DNA of 56,537 nucleotides. Source: an uncultured Clostridia bacterium. GTDB lineage: Bacteria > Bacillota > Clostridia > Oscillospirales > Acutalibacteraceae. Every line of letters begins with the position of its first letter. Position 1 is the stretch's first letter. A program made the translations under genes and the position numbers. The stretch spans positions 1 to 56,537 of the forward strand of contig CAMNHG010000001.1 of the NCBI GenBank assembly GCA_946539105.1, in the 5' to 3' direction. Shown one piece after another: positions 1-8,289 of this stretch. The notes beneath the pieces were generated by a model. That model had not been told where the DNA came from and did no database searches. It saw nothing but the letters and a program-made list of their open reading frames with translations.

Positions 1-571
1 TTGAAATAAGGATTGAAAATATCTTATCAATCTTACCTTGAAAAATCCTTAAATCAGGCATTATTTTTTTTCGCTCAAAAATATATCTTAAAGGATAGGT
101 TAAGTGAGCAAGGCTGTCGAAATGCTCAAACGACGCAGTTTCGGCAAGCTCATCAAAATATTCGCTTAAAACCTCGTTTATATCTACCTTATCGAAGTCC
201 ATATAGTAAAAATCATCTCTGCCGCGCAGGTTATGGACTGAAGCAAGAATAAAGTCAAACTCGCCGTAGGCAAGGGCTTTTTTTGTCTGTGATGGATCGT
301 GCATAGGCTCGCCGAGCTCAAGTCCGCGGAGAATTTTGAGTTTGCCTGAGTATTTTTTTATCGCTTCCGCGGTATCTGCAAGAGATTTCGGAATTTGTCT
401 GTCAAAGCTGCCGAATTCGCAGTCTTCGCCGGAATTAATAAATTCCGCTTCACAGTGATCCGTGACAGCGATTATATCAAGATTAGATTTAACAGCCGCT
501 TCACAAATCTGCTCAACAGTACTCTCGGCATCAAAAGAATTATCAGAATGTATATGTAAATCACATAGCAT
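1..571 (-). CDS. PHP-domain phosphoesterase (histidinol-phosphatase-like), 3' end cut by window
   Basis: The protein starts MLCDLHIHSDNS and stays open to the window edge (190 residues, C-terminus missing). The HxH pair (His6, His8), the TDHCE motif near residue 37 and a later ASVHN motif are the metal-binding signatures of the PHP superfamily. HisJ-type histidinol-phosphatases have this layout, but many PHP proteins act on other phosphoesters, so the substrate is open. The ATG at 571 is chosen because GGAGG lies nine bases upstream and a consensus promoter precedes it. It is probably transcribed alone, since a terminator separates it from the gene to its right. Confidence 0.75.
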   Translation of the reverse strand, partial: MLCDLHIHSDNSFDAESTVEQICEAAVKSNLDIIAVTDHCEAEFINSGEDCEFGSFDRQIPKSLADTAEAIKKYSGKLKILRGLELGEPMHDPSQTKKALAYGEFDFILASVHNLRGRDDFYYMDFDKVDINEVLSEYFDELAETASFEHFDSLAHLTYPLRYIFERKKIMPDLRIFQGKIDKIFSILIS

Positions 572-593
572 AGTACATAAACCTCCAATATGT

Positions 594-622
594 ATTATAG
601 CATAATATACAAAGATTTTCAA
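594..622 (-). promoter_or_regulatory. Sigma-A promoter of the PHP gene
   Basis: On the minus strand TTGAAA (617-622) and TATAAT (594-599) are separated by 17 bases, ending about 22 bases before the ATG. Seen directly; activity is inferred. Confidence 0.7.
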
Positions 623-654
623 CATTTAATCTTGCTTTTATATGTTGACAAATT

Positions 655-685
655 GAAAAAACTCCTTTGAAATTACAAAGGAGTT
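655..685 (-). terminator. Intrinsic terminator after the PLP enzyme gene
   Basis: A perfect 10-bp stem AACTCCTTTG / CAAAGGAGTT (660-669 with 676-685) has a six-base loop and is followed on the minus strand by a T run. It closes the murD-to-PLP-enzyme run. Confidence 0.85.
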
Positions 686-692
686 AAAAATT

Positions 693-1955
693 TCACTTAT
701 TTAAATCTTTTATTACTTTATCCGCGGCAAGCATTACGCCTAATTTGCCCGAATGAAAATTGAGTCCGCCCTGCATCCATACCGCGTATGGCTCACGCAA
801 GGGCGCGTCGGCGGAAAGCTCTATAGATGAGCCGAGCGTGAACGCACCGGCAGCCATAATTACCTGACTTTCATAGCCGGGCATATCTGACGGAACGGGC
901 TGTACAAAGCTGTCCACAGCCGAGCCGCTTTGGATACCTCCGCAAAAGCTGATTAGCTTTTGCTCGTCGCCGAGCATAATAAGTTGGATTATATCTCCCC
1001 TGTCGTCGTTATATTTAGGATTTGTTTCAAACCCGAGAATTTCGAATAACGCAGAAGCAAAAACAGCGGTTTTCAGTGCTTCGCCTGCGGCGTGGGGAGC
1101 GTTATACGCGCCGAGAAAAAGCTCGCGGTTAACGCCTAAGGTCGCGCCGATTTCCTTGCCTGTTCCGGGAGTAGTCAGTCGGTAGGCGCACATCTCGACC
1201 AATTCACTTTTGCCTGCTATGTAGCCGCCTGTCGGGGAAATTCCGCCTCCGGGGTTTTTAATAAGCGAGCCTGCCATAATATCTACTCCAACCGACAAAG
1301 GCTCAACCTTTTCTATAAACTCGCCGTAGCAATTATCGAGCATAATAATTGACTTTGGCGACACGCTTTTTGAGATATCGCAAATCTTTTTAATTTCTCT
1401 CCAGGTCAGGGTCGGGCGCAGGCTGTAGCCCCTTGAACGCTGAATATATACCATTTTCGGCTGTTTTTCGGCAATATCCTTTTTAAGTGCTTCGTAGTCC
1501 GCAGTTCCGTCGGGCAGCAGGTCGGTAATCTCAAAATTAATATTAAAATCCTTAAGCGAGCCGGGATAACCTCCTTCTATGCCAATGGCGGAGCGGATTG
1601 TATCATACGGCATTCCGGTAACGCAGAGCGCGGTATCACCGGGTCTGAGCATTCCGAACAAAGCTACCGTCAAAGCGTGAGTTCCGCTGACAAAGTTGTG
1701 GCGCACAAGCGCGTCCTCAGCGTCGAAAGCGTAAGCGTAAACTCTGTCGAGCGCGTCGCGGCCGAAATCATCATAACCGTAACCTGTAGAAGCGTTAAAG
1801 TAGCTCTCTCTTACTCCGGCATTTTGAAACGCCTTAATCATTTTTATTTGATTATATTCCTGAATTTCGTCAATCTCCTTCAACCTGTCCGCGCAAAGCT
1901 CCATTGCTTTTTCGGACGCGTGAAGGATTTTTTCGTCTATATCAAAAAACTTCAA
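693..1955 (-). CDS. Aluminium-resistance / methionine gamma-lyase family PLP enzyme (YnbB-like)
   Basis: At 420 residues this matches the family often annotated as aluminium resistance protein or methionine gamma-lyase family protein, a branch of the Cys/Met-metabolism PLP enzymes. The fold signatures are FVSGTHAL (about 89-96), LDNCYGEF (206-213, PLP-ring Asp) and GSLIKNPGG, with Lys233 as the likely Schiff-base lysine. The start is a TTG preceded by AAGGTGAG. It ends a leftward gene run four bases after the GNAT gene and is followed by a strong terminator. The substrate is not known from sequence; gamma-lyase activity is a family-level label only. Confidence 0.8.
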   Translation of the reverse strand: MKFFDIDEKILHASEKAMELCADRLKEIDEIQEYNQIKMIKAFQNAGVRESYFNASTGYGYDDFGRDALDRVYAYAFDAEDALVRHNFVSGTHALTVALFGMLRPGDTALCVTGMPYDTIRSAIGIEGGYPGSLKDFNINFEITDLLPDGTADYEALKKDIAEKQPKMVYIQRSRGYSLRPTLTWREIKKICDISKSVSPKSIIMLDNCYGEFIEKVEPLSVGVDIMAGSLIKNPGGGISPTGGYIAGKSELVEMCAYRLTTPGTGKEIGATLGVNRELFLGAYNAPHAAGEALKTAVFASALFEILGFETNPKYNDDRGDIIQLIMLGDEQKLISFCGGIQSGSAVDSFVQPVPSDMPGYESQVIMAAGAFTLGSSIELSADAPLREPYAVWMQGGLNFHSGKLGVMLAADKVIKDLNK

Positions 1956-1959
1956 ATTC

Positions 1960-2736
1960 TCACCTTACAAAATAGTATTCACGCCAAACGCCGTATTCTT
2001 CAAAACCGAGGTTTTTGTAAAAGTCAACATTGGCGTTTTGAGCTCTGTGTAGATAAACCGCCTTGTTCTCGGCAACGAGTACATTAGTTAAGTATTTAAT
2101 CAACGCGGAACCAAATCCCCTTCTGCGGTAATCGGGATCGCAGGATACCGCACCGATAACCGCACCGTCAGTGCTTTCTGCTACAGTCATTGCGGAAGCC
2201 GCACAGACACCGTTCTCCCTGATACCGACAAGACGCGCCGTGTTATGACGCAGTTTATGATTTACGTCAACATAAAAATCATCAAACGGCGGAGGAGTAA
2301 AGTTTTCATCAGCGGATTTTTCAATCATTTCATATACAGATTTAATATCCGGTTCGTAAAAATCAAGCTCGCTGTCGTTGTCCTCGAACGCTGAACAACG
2401 CACAAGCACCACGCCTGAAAGCGTTTTGCACCCGTTTAGCTCGAGCCTGAACCTGCCGTCACAGATAACCGCCGACGCGCCTGCAACACGCATAAATGAC
2501 GACACCTCGCCGATATCGCTTTGCTTGGTTAAAAATAAAATAAAATTTGATCCGTTACGCGCAATCGCTCCGGTAAAATCTCCGCTGTCATTTTGCAAAA
2601 GCCAGTAATCGACAAATACAAGGTCTGGGCTGTAGCTGTTATAAAGCGAAATTATACGGCAGGCAAACGGATCGGAGCTTGATATGCCGTTTATTGTTTC
2701 TATAAAATTGTCAGCTTCAAGTGCTGAAATAATCAT
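1960..2736 (-). CDS. GNAT family N-acetyltransferase
   Basis: 258 residues. The C-terminal half carries the acetyl-CoA-binding motif A, YRRRGFGSALIKYL, followed by AQNANVDFYKNLGFEEYG, which is motif B of GNAT enzymes. The N-terminal half (about 1-130) is not recognised and may be a degenerate second GNAT-like domain. The ATG at 2736 has AGGTG six bases upstream. It lies between an M42 peptidase gene and the PLP enzyme gene with gaps of only 4-12 bases, so it is probably co-transcribed with them. The acceptor substrate cannot be told. Confidence 0.75.
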   Translation of the reverse strand: MIISALEADNFIETINGISSSDPFACRIISLYNSYSPDLVFVDYWLLQNDSGDFTGAIARNGSNFILFLTKQSDIGEVSSFMRVAGASAVICDGRFRLELNGCKTLSGVVLVRCSAFEDNDSELDFYEPDIKSVYEMIEKSADENFTPPPFDDFYVDVNHKLRHNTARLVGIRENGVCAASAMTVAESTDGAVIGAVSCDPDYRRRGFGSALIKYLTNVLVAENKAVYLHRAQNANVDFYKNLGFEEYGVWREYYFVR

Positions 2737-2748
2737 TTAATACACCTG

Positions 2749-3771
2749 TTATTCAAAAATTTGAGTGCAGAGGTCTCGAACCAAGGTCAAAATACTTTCG
2801 CAGTCTGCTTTATTTGCGGTGCAGTTGGGAGCGTGCAGGTATCTGCACGCGAGCGAAACCGCCAGGGTGCGAACGCCTCCCCTGCTTTTATGGATTTCTC
2901 CCGAATCGTTACCGCCTGCAACAGCACGCTTGTACTGAGCGTTCACCCCGAGCTTTTCTGCACGGTCAAACGCCAGCTTAACAAGCTCCTTATCATAGAT
3001 AGTGCGCCTGTCCATAACTGAAATAACAGCACCCTGTCCGAGATTGCAAACCTGCTTTGTGCTGTCTATCTCGGGAATATCCGCCGCTGTTGTGGTTTCT
3101 ACAACAATAGCATAATCCGGGTTTACGGTATATGCGGCAACCTTCGCGCCGCGCAAGCCCACTTCCTCCTGAACAACAAAGGTAAAGTAAGCGTCATAAT
3201 CGAGCTCGCTTTTTATCAGCTCAATCAGCACAAGACAGCCGAAACGGTCGTCAATCGCCTTTGAGCTTATTGTATAAGCATTCTCGGTAAATTTCGAGTC
3301 AAAGGTTACGCTGTCGCCGTAATTTACATATTTTTCAGCTTCCTGTCTGCTGTCAGCTCCGATATCAATATACATATCGCTCATTTCTGGGATTGCTTCG
3401 CGCTCTTCTCCCTTGGTCAGGTGAATCGGCTTGATTCCGATTACTCCGAGAACAGAGCTGCCGCCGATATAGACTCGCTTTCCGGGCAGGATTCTGCGGT
3501 CAAGTCCGCCTACCTCGTCAAACTTAAGATAACCGTCGGAGGTTATATCTGTAATCATCAGCCCAACTTCGTCCATATGCGCAGAGAGCATTAACCTTTT
3601 AGGAGCGGTTTTTTTGCCCTTCTTAAAAACTATAATATTGCCGAGATTGTCGATTTTTATATCGTCGGCAAAGTTCTTGATTTCAGATAAAATAATATTC
3701 CTTACGCTGTTCTCATCGCCGGAAACGGAGCGTGCCGAGCATAGCTTTTTGAGCAGTTTATAATCAACCAT
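2749..3771 (-). CDS. M42 family metallo-aminopeptidase (copy 1)
   Basis: A 340-residue M42 (FrvX/YsdC/PepA-type) cocatalytic zinc aminopeptidase. Metal and catalytic residues are visible in order: LSAHMDEVG (first metal site), AIDDRFG (bridging Asp), QEEVGLRG (catalytic Glu pair), an acidic VVETTTAAD site and a late CRYLHAPN His. The ATG at 3771 is preferred over an in-frame GTG nine bases upstream, because GGAGG sits correctly for the ATG and overlaps that GTG. It overlaps the preceding M42 gene by eight bases, so the two are translationally coupled. Likely role: trimming of peptides in the cytoplasm, possibly as a mixed assembly with copy 2. Confidence 0.85.
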   Translation of the reverse strand: MVDYKLLKKLCSARSVSGDENSVRNIILSEIKNFADDIKIDNLGNIIVFKKGKKTAPKRLMLSAHMDEVGLMITDITSDGYLKFDEVGGLDRRILPGKRVYIGGSSVLGVIGIKPIHLTKGEEREAIPEMSDMYIDIGADSRQEAEKYVNYGDSVTFDSKFTENAYTISSKAIDDRFGCLVLIELIKSELDYDAYFTFVVQEEVGLRGAKVAAYTVNPDYAIVVETTTAADIPEIDSTKQVCNLGQGAVISVMDRRTIYDKELVKLAFDRAEKLGVNAQYKRAVAGGNDSGEIHKSRGGVRTLAVSLACRYLHAPNCTANKADCESILTLVRDLCTQIFE

Positions 3772-4786
3772 TAAAAGCACCTCCGCACATGATATATTCG
3801 TAAATCAACCCGGCTGTCGCCTTGATATCCGACAAGCTTATAACCTCCGCCTGAGTGTGCATATAGCGTTCCGGAATTGAAATCAACGCGGTTTTAACTC
3901 CGCTTTTGCTTACCGAAATATGGTCGGCGTTTGTGCCTGTTGAACCCGAAAGCGGTTCAAGCTGATAAGGAATATTTTTTTCTTTTGCAAGAGCTATGAG
4001 CTTATTTGTCATAGCCTTGTTTAAGACAGGAGAAATACCGATCATCGCGCCTTTATTAAGCTCAACAGACGCGTACTGTCCTGAAATATCAGGTTGATTT
4101 GCAAAGCTGACATCTACGCTTATAGCTTCGTCCGCATCAACAGTGTACGCTCCCGTTACAGCACCTGTTCCGAAGGTTTCTTCCTGAACACTGAGCAAAA
4201 TTACAACCTTATAGTCGCAGTCTTTACCCTTTAGCATATCCGCAAGGTAAATCAGCGCGGCCGCTCCGCATCTGTTATCAAGTGCCGGTGAAGTAATTTT
4301 ATCGCCTATAAGATCCATAGGCTCTGATACAAAGGTCAGCTTATCGCCTATATTTAAATGCTTTTTCAGCTCACTGCCGGGCATTCCGAAATCAACCCAG
4401 GTTTTTGTAATGGGAGTTGCCTTATCCTCGGTTCCGTTTGTCAGGTGCGGAGGCAAACAGCACACAGTACCGCGAAGTCCGTCCTCGGAAACGAGAACGG
4501 TATCTTGCAGAACTCTAACATCAATTCCACCGCATTTATCGACCTTTGCAAAGCCGTCGTCGTTAATGTCGGTGACAATCAGCCCGATTCTGTCAAGGTG
4601 AGCGTCGAGCAGAATTGTTTTATCGGATTGCAGATTTCCTGTTACGGCGTAAAGATTGCCGTTATGATCATATGAAACTTCGGCAATTTCTTTTAAATAA
4701 CCCGCTGCTGTTTCGGCTGCGGTTTCCTCGCTGCCGGAGACACCGTAAGCAGAACACAAATCAAAAATCAGTTGCTTAATATCCAT
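3764..4786 (-). CDS. M42 family metallo-aminopeptidase (copy 2)
   Basis: A 340-residue protein with the same order of M42 motifs: LLDAHLDRIG, PALDNRCG, SVQEETFGTG, AISVDVS and RYMHTQAE. It differs from its neighbour at many positions (AHLDR versus AHMDE, for example), so this is an old paralogue rather than a recent duplication. It begins six bases after murD with no clear Shine-Dalgarno, so it probably relies on coupling to murD. Two tandem M42 genes suggest different N-terminal preferences or a hetero-oligomer; this is inference. Confidence 0.85.
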   Translation of the reverse strand: MDIKQLIFDLCSAYGVSGSEETAAETAAGYLKEIAEVSYDHNGNLYAVTGNLQSDKTILLDAHLDRIGLIVTDINDDGFAKVDKCGGIDVRVLQDTVLVSEDGLRGTVCCLPPHLTNGTEDKATPITKTWVDFGMPGSELKKHLNIGDKLTFVSEPMDLIGDKITSPALDNRCGAAALIYLADMLKGKDCDYKVVILLSVQEETFGTGAVTGAYTVDADEAISVDVSFANQPDISGQYASVELNKGAMIGISPVLNKAMTNKLIALAKEKNIPYQLEPLSGSTGTNADHISVSKSGVKTALISIPERYMHTQAEVISLSDIKATAGLIYEYIMCGGAFNG

Positions 4787-4792
4787 AAAAAA

Positions 4793-6184
4793 TTACTTTA
4801 AGCTGTTAACTATTGACTTAAAGTGATTACCTCTTTCTTCAAAATTCTTGTAAAGTCCAAAGCTCGCGCTTGCCGGAGAGAGCGAAACAATATCGCCCTT
4901 TACAGCATATTTCTTTGCCTCGGAAACAGCTTCTTCCATATTTGTAACTCTTATAATCTTAATCGCGTTTTCGTCGTAATTATCGGCATTTTTAACCGCT
5001 TCTTCAATCTTCGAAGCGGTGTCGCCGAGCAAAACGAGAACCTTTACCTTGTTGTTAATTACAGGGCCAAGCGGTTCATACGGAATATGCTTGTCGTAAC
5101 CGCCGGCGATAATTATAATTTTCTCTTTATAGAGCGAAAGCGTGCCTAGCGCGGTTCTTGTGGGGCTGGATGCGATAGAGTCGTTGTAATATTTTACTCC
5201 GTCAAACTCGCGGACAAACTCCGCTCTGTGGGCAACTCCGCCGAAGCTCTGAGCAACGCTCTTGATAGTATCAACACTGACAAGTCCCCATACAGCCGAA
5301 ATTGCCGCAAGGTAATTTTCTACGTTGTGCATACCGGGAATTTTAATATCGGAAATATCCATAATCTCGGTTTTCTTGCCGTAATCGCTGTAAACAACGG
5401 TTGTTCCGTCAAGGTACGCGCCGTTAAAAAGCTCCTCTTTTACGCTGAACTTTGTAAGCTGACCGCGGACATCCTTTGAAAAGCTGTTAGCAATTTCGTT
5501 GTCGAGATTAACCACAGCCTTGCCGAAAGCGTTTTGATGGAGGATAAGATTCTTTTTTGATTCTACATACTCGTCCATATCCTTATGCCAATCGAGATGA
5601 TTCGGCGCGAGGTTTGTGACAACGGCTATATCGGGGCTTTTGCGCATAGTTATGAGCTGGAAGCTCGAAAGCTCGACTACGGCGTAGTCGTCATCGTTTA
5701 CGCTTTCAATCTCAGGCAAAAGCGGCTTGCCGATATTTCCGCCGAGGTGTACGGTTTTGCCCTCTGCCTTTAGCAATTCGGAAATAATTGTAGTTGTGGT
5801 GGTCTTTCCGTCAGAGCCTGTAACCGCGATAATCTTGCACGGACAAAGGTCAAAGAACACCTCCATTTCCGATGTTATTATCTTGCCGTTTTCTTTAAGT
5901 GCCGAAAGCTCCGGCTTGTCGGGTTGAGTACCGGGACTGCGGAAAATGATATCCGCGTCGATATTCTTTAAGTAATCATCGCCCAAAAGTAACTTTGCGC
6001 CGTAGCCCTTTGCCTTAATTCCGTTTTCTCCCAATTTTTCAAGCGGCTGACGGTCGCAGGCGATAACCTCTGCTCCCTTTTCCGCAAACAGCTTGATTAA
6101 CGGCAGGTTACTTGTTCCGATTCCGATAAAAGCAACCTTTTTGCCCTTAACGCTGTTAAAAAATCTATCTGTCTGAGTGCTCAT
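4793..6184 (-). CDS. murD: UDP-N-acetylmuramoyl-L-alanine--D-glutamate ligase
   Basis: 463 residues, normal length for MurD, which adds D-glutamate to UDP-MurNAc-L-Ala in the cytoplasmic phase of peptidoglycan synthesis. Seen: an N-terminal Rossmann-like domain (KVAFIGIGTSNLP), the Mur-ligase P-loop VTGSDGKTTTT near residue 120, NLAPNHLDWH in the central domain, and the family-typical C-terminus LSPASASFGLYKNFEERG. It heads a leftward run with two M42 peptidases, GNAT and a PLP enzyme, driven by a consensus promoter. Its position outside a dcw cluster, divergent from a MocR regulator, is notable. No catalytic residue appears missing. Confidence 0.95.
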   Translation of the reverse strand: MSTQTDRFFNSVKGKKVAFIGIGTSNLPLIKLFAEKGAEVIACDRQPLEKLGENGIKAKGYGAKLLLGDDYLKNIDADIIFRSPGTQPDKPELSALKENGKIITSEMEVFFDLCPCKIIAVTGSDGKTTTTTIISELLKAEGKTVHLGGNIGKPLLPEIESVNDDDYAVVELSSFQLITMRKSPDIAVVTNLAPNHLDWHKDMDEYVESKKNLILHQNAFGKAVVNLDNEIANSFSKDVRGQLTKFSVKEELFNGAYLDGTTVVYSDYGKKTEIMDISDIKIPGMHNVENYLAAISAVWGLVSVDTIKSVAQSFGGVAHRAEFVREFDGVKYYNDSIASSPTRTALGTLSLYKEKIIIIAGGYDKHIPYEPLGPVINNKVKVLVLLGDTASKIEEAVKNADNYDENAIKIIRVTNMEEAVSEAKKYAVKGDIVSLSPASASFGLYKNFEERGNHFKSIVNSLK

Positions 6185-6220
6185 AGATATCCCTCATTTA
6201 CTATTTATTCACATTATAAT

Positions 6221-6249
6221 ATTATACAATCTAAATGAGAAAATTTCAA
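6221..6249 (-). promoter_or_regulatory. Sigma-A promoter of murD
   Basis: Minus strand TTGAAA (6244-6249), 17-base spacer, TATAAT (6221-6226). It lies in the 134-base gap shared with the divergent MocR gene. Confidence 0.7.
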
Positions 6250-6274
6250 CCATAAACAGGATATTGCAATAATA

Positions 6275-6303
6275 TTGAAATATTTTTTATTTAATGTTAA
6301 AAT
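6275..6303 (+). promoter_or_regulatory. Sigma-A promoter of the MocR gene
   Basis: TTGAAA (6275-6280), 17-base spacer, TAAAAT (6298-6303). The -10 ends immediately before an in-frame ATG at 6304, so transcription should start near 6310. That excludes this ATG as the start codon and leaves a leader of only about nine bases before ATG 6319. Confidence 0.65.
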
Positions 6304-6318
6304 ATGTACGGTGATATT

Positions 6319-7683
6319 ATGCTTTATGATTTTATTTTGGCTGACAAAAAATCAAAAAAGCCGATGTACAGGCAGATATATATATCCGTCAGAAACGCCA
6401 TAGAAAGCGGAAACCTGAAAAAAGACACCAAGCTGCCGTCTGTTCGCAAGCTCAGTGCTGAGCTTAGCGTGTCTAAAACAACGGTTTTGGCGGCTTACGA
6501 TCAGCTTTGCGCTGAGGGTTATATCAAAACAAAACCACAGAGCGGATATTTTGTCGCTGCTGAATTTAAAAATATTCCGAAGCTGCCCGATGAAGCAAAT
6601 TATAATTCTAATTTAGAAAATAAGATTTATAAATATGATTTTTCATCAAAAAGCATTGACGAAAGCATAATTAACCTCACCGAATGGAAAAAGAATATCA
6701 AAGATGTTATAAATCGCAACTATTTATTGACATCTTACGGCAATGTTCAGGGCGAGGACGCGCTCAGGCACGCGCTTCAAAAGTACGCGCTGGGTACGAG
6801 GAGCGTAAACTCGCGAGCGGACAATATTGTTGTAGCCGCCGGAACTCAGGCTATATTATATATTTTATGCTCAATTTTAGGCTGTAATAAAAAAATTGCC
6901 GTAGCTAAGGACAGCTTTGTTCAGTCGGAATTTGTATTCAAGAGCTTTAACTACGATATAAATTATTTTGAAAGTGACAAATACGGTGCCACTGTTGATT
7001 CTCTCGAAAAAATCAACCCCGATATTCTTCTTATAAACCCGAACTTTACCGAGCCTTACGGCGCGAATATGCCTGTTACAAGAAGGCTTGAAATTATTAA
7101 CGGAGCGAAGGCTCGGGGCGCGTTGATTATTGAGGACGATTACAACGGCGAACTCAGGTACAGCACACACCCTATGCCGTGCGTGCAAAACTACGATACC
7201 GAAAATACCGTTTATATAGGCTCGTTCTCAAAGGTGCTTTTGCCGTCGGTAAGAATAAGCTATATGGTGCTTCCGGACAGACTGATGAAAAAGTACAAAG
7301 AGATAAAAGCACTAACCAATCAAACCGCCTCAAAAACCGAACAGCTCGCGCTTGCGGGATATATCAATACCGGTAAAATTGACGTCCACCTCAGAAAGGC
7401 TCGCAGAGTTTACCTTGAAAAGAGCAAAACTGTTATTAAAAGCGTTGAAAAATATTTTAGGGGCTGTTCGATAATTTTTAACGAGACCTCTCTTTACATT
7501 AAAATCAAATTAAATTTTGAAATTGACCGTAAAAAGATTGAAAAAGAATTTGCCGGCAATTCAATCAGCGTTATGCCCTTTAACAACAATGAATTAGGCT
7601 TGAGCTTTTCGGGAATCCCAAACGACAAAATTGACGAAGGAATCCGCCTGATAAGCGAGATTATATACAAAAATAAGCACTGA
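6319..7683 (+). CDS. MocR/PdxR-type regulator: GntR winged helix fused to aminotransferase-like domain
   Basis: 454 residues. Residues 1-70 form a GntR-type winged helix (KLPSVRKLSAELSVSKTTV), and the rest is a fold-type I aminotransferase-like domain with VAAGTQAIL, IIEDDYNGELRY and the PLP lysine in GSFSK. MocR regulators bind PLP or a PLP-amino-acid adduct and usually control a neighbouring gene. The start is set at ATG 6319 with CGGTGAT just upstream, because the promoter -10 covers 6298-6303, too close for ATG 6304. It diverges from murD; whether it controls murD or acts elsewhere is open. No pdxS/pdxT gene is visible. Confidence 0.88.
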   Translation: MLYDFILADKKSKKPMYRQIYISVRNAIESGNLKKDTKLPSVRKLSAELSVSKTTVLAAYDQLCAEGYIKTKPQSGYFVAAEFKNIPKLPDEANYNSNLENKIYKYDFSSKSIDESIINLTEWKKNIKDVINRNYLLTSYGNVQGEDALRHALQKYALGTRSVNSRADNIVVAAGTQAILYILCSILGCNKKIAVAKDSFVQSEFVFKSFNYDINYFESDKYGATVDSLEKINPDILLINPNFTEPYGANMPVTRRLEIINGAKARGALIIEDDYNGELRYSTHPMPCVQNYDTENTVYIGSFSKVLLPSVRISYMVLPDRLMKKYKEIKALTNQTASKTEQLALAGYINTGKIDVHLRKARRVYLEKSKTVIKSVEKYFRGCSIIFNETSLYIKIKLNFEIDRKKIEKEFAGNSISVMPFNNNELGLSFSGIPNDKIDEGIRLISEIIYKNKH

Positions 7684-7710
7684 CATCATTTTTGATGCCG
7701 GTGCTTATTC
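7675..7710. terminator. Bidirectional terminator between convergent genes
   Basis: AAGCAC (7675-7680) pairs with GTGCTT (7701-7706), continuing through an imperfect stem to CATCA/TGATG around a short T loop. It lies between the MocR gene (+) and the zinc operon (-). The plus-strand T tract is weak. Confidence 0.6.
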
Positions 7711-7716
7711 TTTATA

Positions 7717-8289
7717 TTACGTGCCGAAAACCATGTCCGCTTCCTTTAATCTGCAATAATTTTTTCCGCCCTCGGCATAAGTTTCAAAAATTCCGCCGAC
7801 GGTTACGGGAGTGCCTACCGACGGATAGTCGTCAGGGAATTTATGCTCGCCTTTCCGGCTGAACTCAATTCCGCTTGAACAGCAGGCTGTAGCATCCTTA
7901 ATGAGGCAGGCGTAGTAGTATGTGCCGGTTTTAATGTCGGTATAAACATCAAAGGTGCCCTGCATTTTGACGGTTTTTCCGATGTACTTTTCGGGTGTGG
8001 AAACCATTGCGGCAACCTCTGAATAAACCATATTGCTGTTAAGTGTGGTTAAATCTACCTCAGCGTCATAATCAAGCTCGGGATATTTGATATTTGCCGC
8101 GGGAGCAACGGTTGCGGGAGCCGTAGCTTTGCCCACGGTTGTCGGCTGAGTTTCAGCCGCGCTTGAAAGGATATCCGCTACCCCCTGTCCGTTTGACTTT
8201 GATGTTTTGTTTTCCGCAGAGTTACCGGAGCAGCCAACCGTTCCAAATGTGATAATAACCGCGAAGATCAAACAAATTAGTTTTTTCAT
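7717..8289 (-). CDS. Lipoprotein ending the zinc-uptake operon, OB-fold-like
   Basis: 190 residues with a lipoprotein signal (hydrophobic stretch, then GTVGC with Cys20), a Thr/Ala/Pro-rich linker (about 21-68) and a compact domain (about 85-190). The domain contains YIGKTVKMQGTF, CLIKDATACCSSGIEF (adjacent Cys136-Cys137) and a final VTVGGIFETY strand. The strand pattern with a double cysteine recalls the DUF1980/TIGR03943 proteins of zinc-related permease loci, but this is resemblance by eye. It overlaps the permease gene by four bases, so it belongs to the operon. A role as an extracytoplasmic zinc-binding accessory is inferred. Confidence 0.7.
   Translation of the reverse strand: MKKLICLIFAVIITFGTVGCSGNSAENKTSKSNGQGVADILSSAAETQPTTVGKATAPATVAPAANIKYPELDYDAEVDLTTLNSNMVYSEVAAMVSTPEKYIGKTVKMQGTFDVYTDIKTGTYYYACLIKDATACCSSGIEFSRKGEHKFPDDYPSVGTPVTVGGIFETYAEGGKNYCRLKEADMVFGT

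Noticed and set aside
6304..6318. Upstream ATG as the start of the MocR gene
   Set aside because: The promoter -10 occupies 6298-6303, so this ATG would precede the transcription start; ATG 6319 has a ribosome site.
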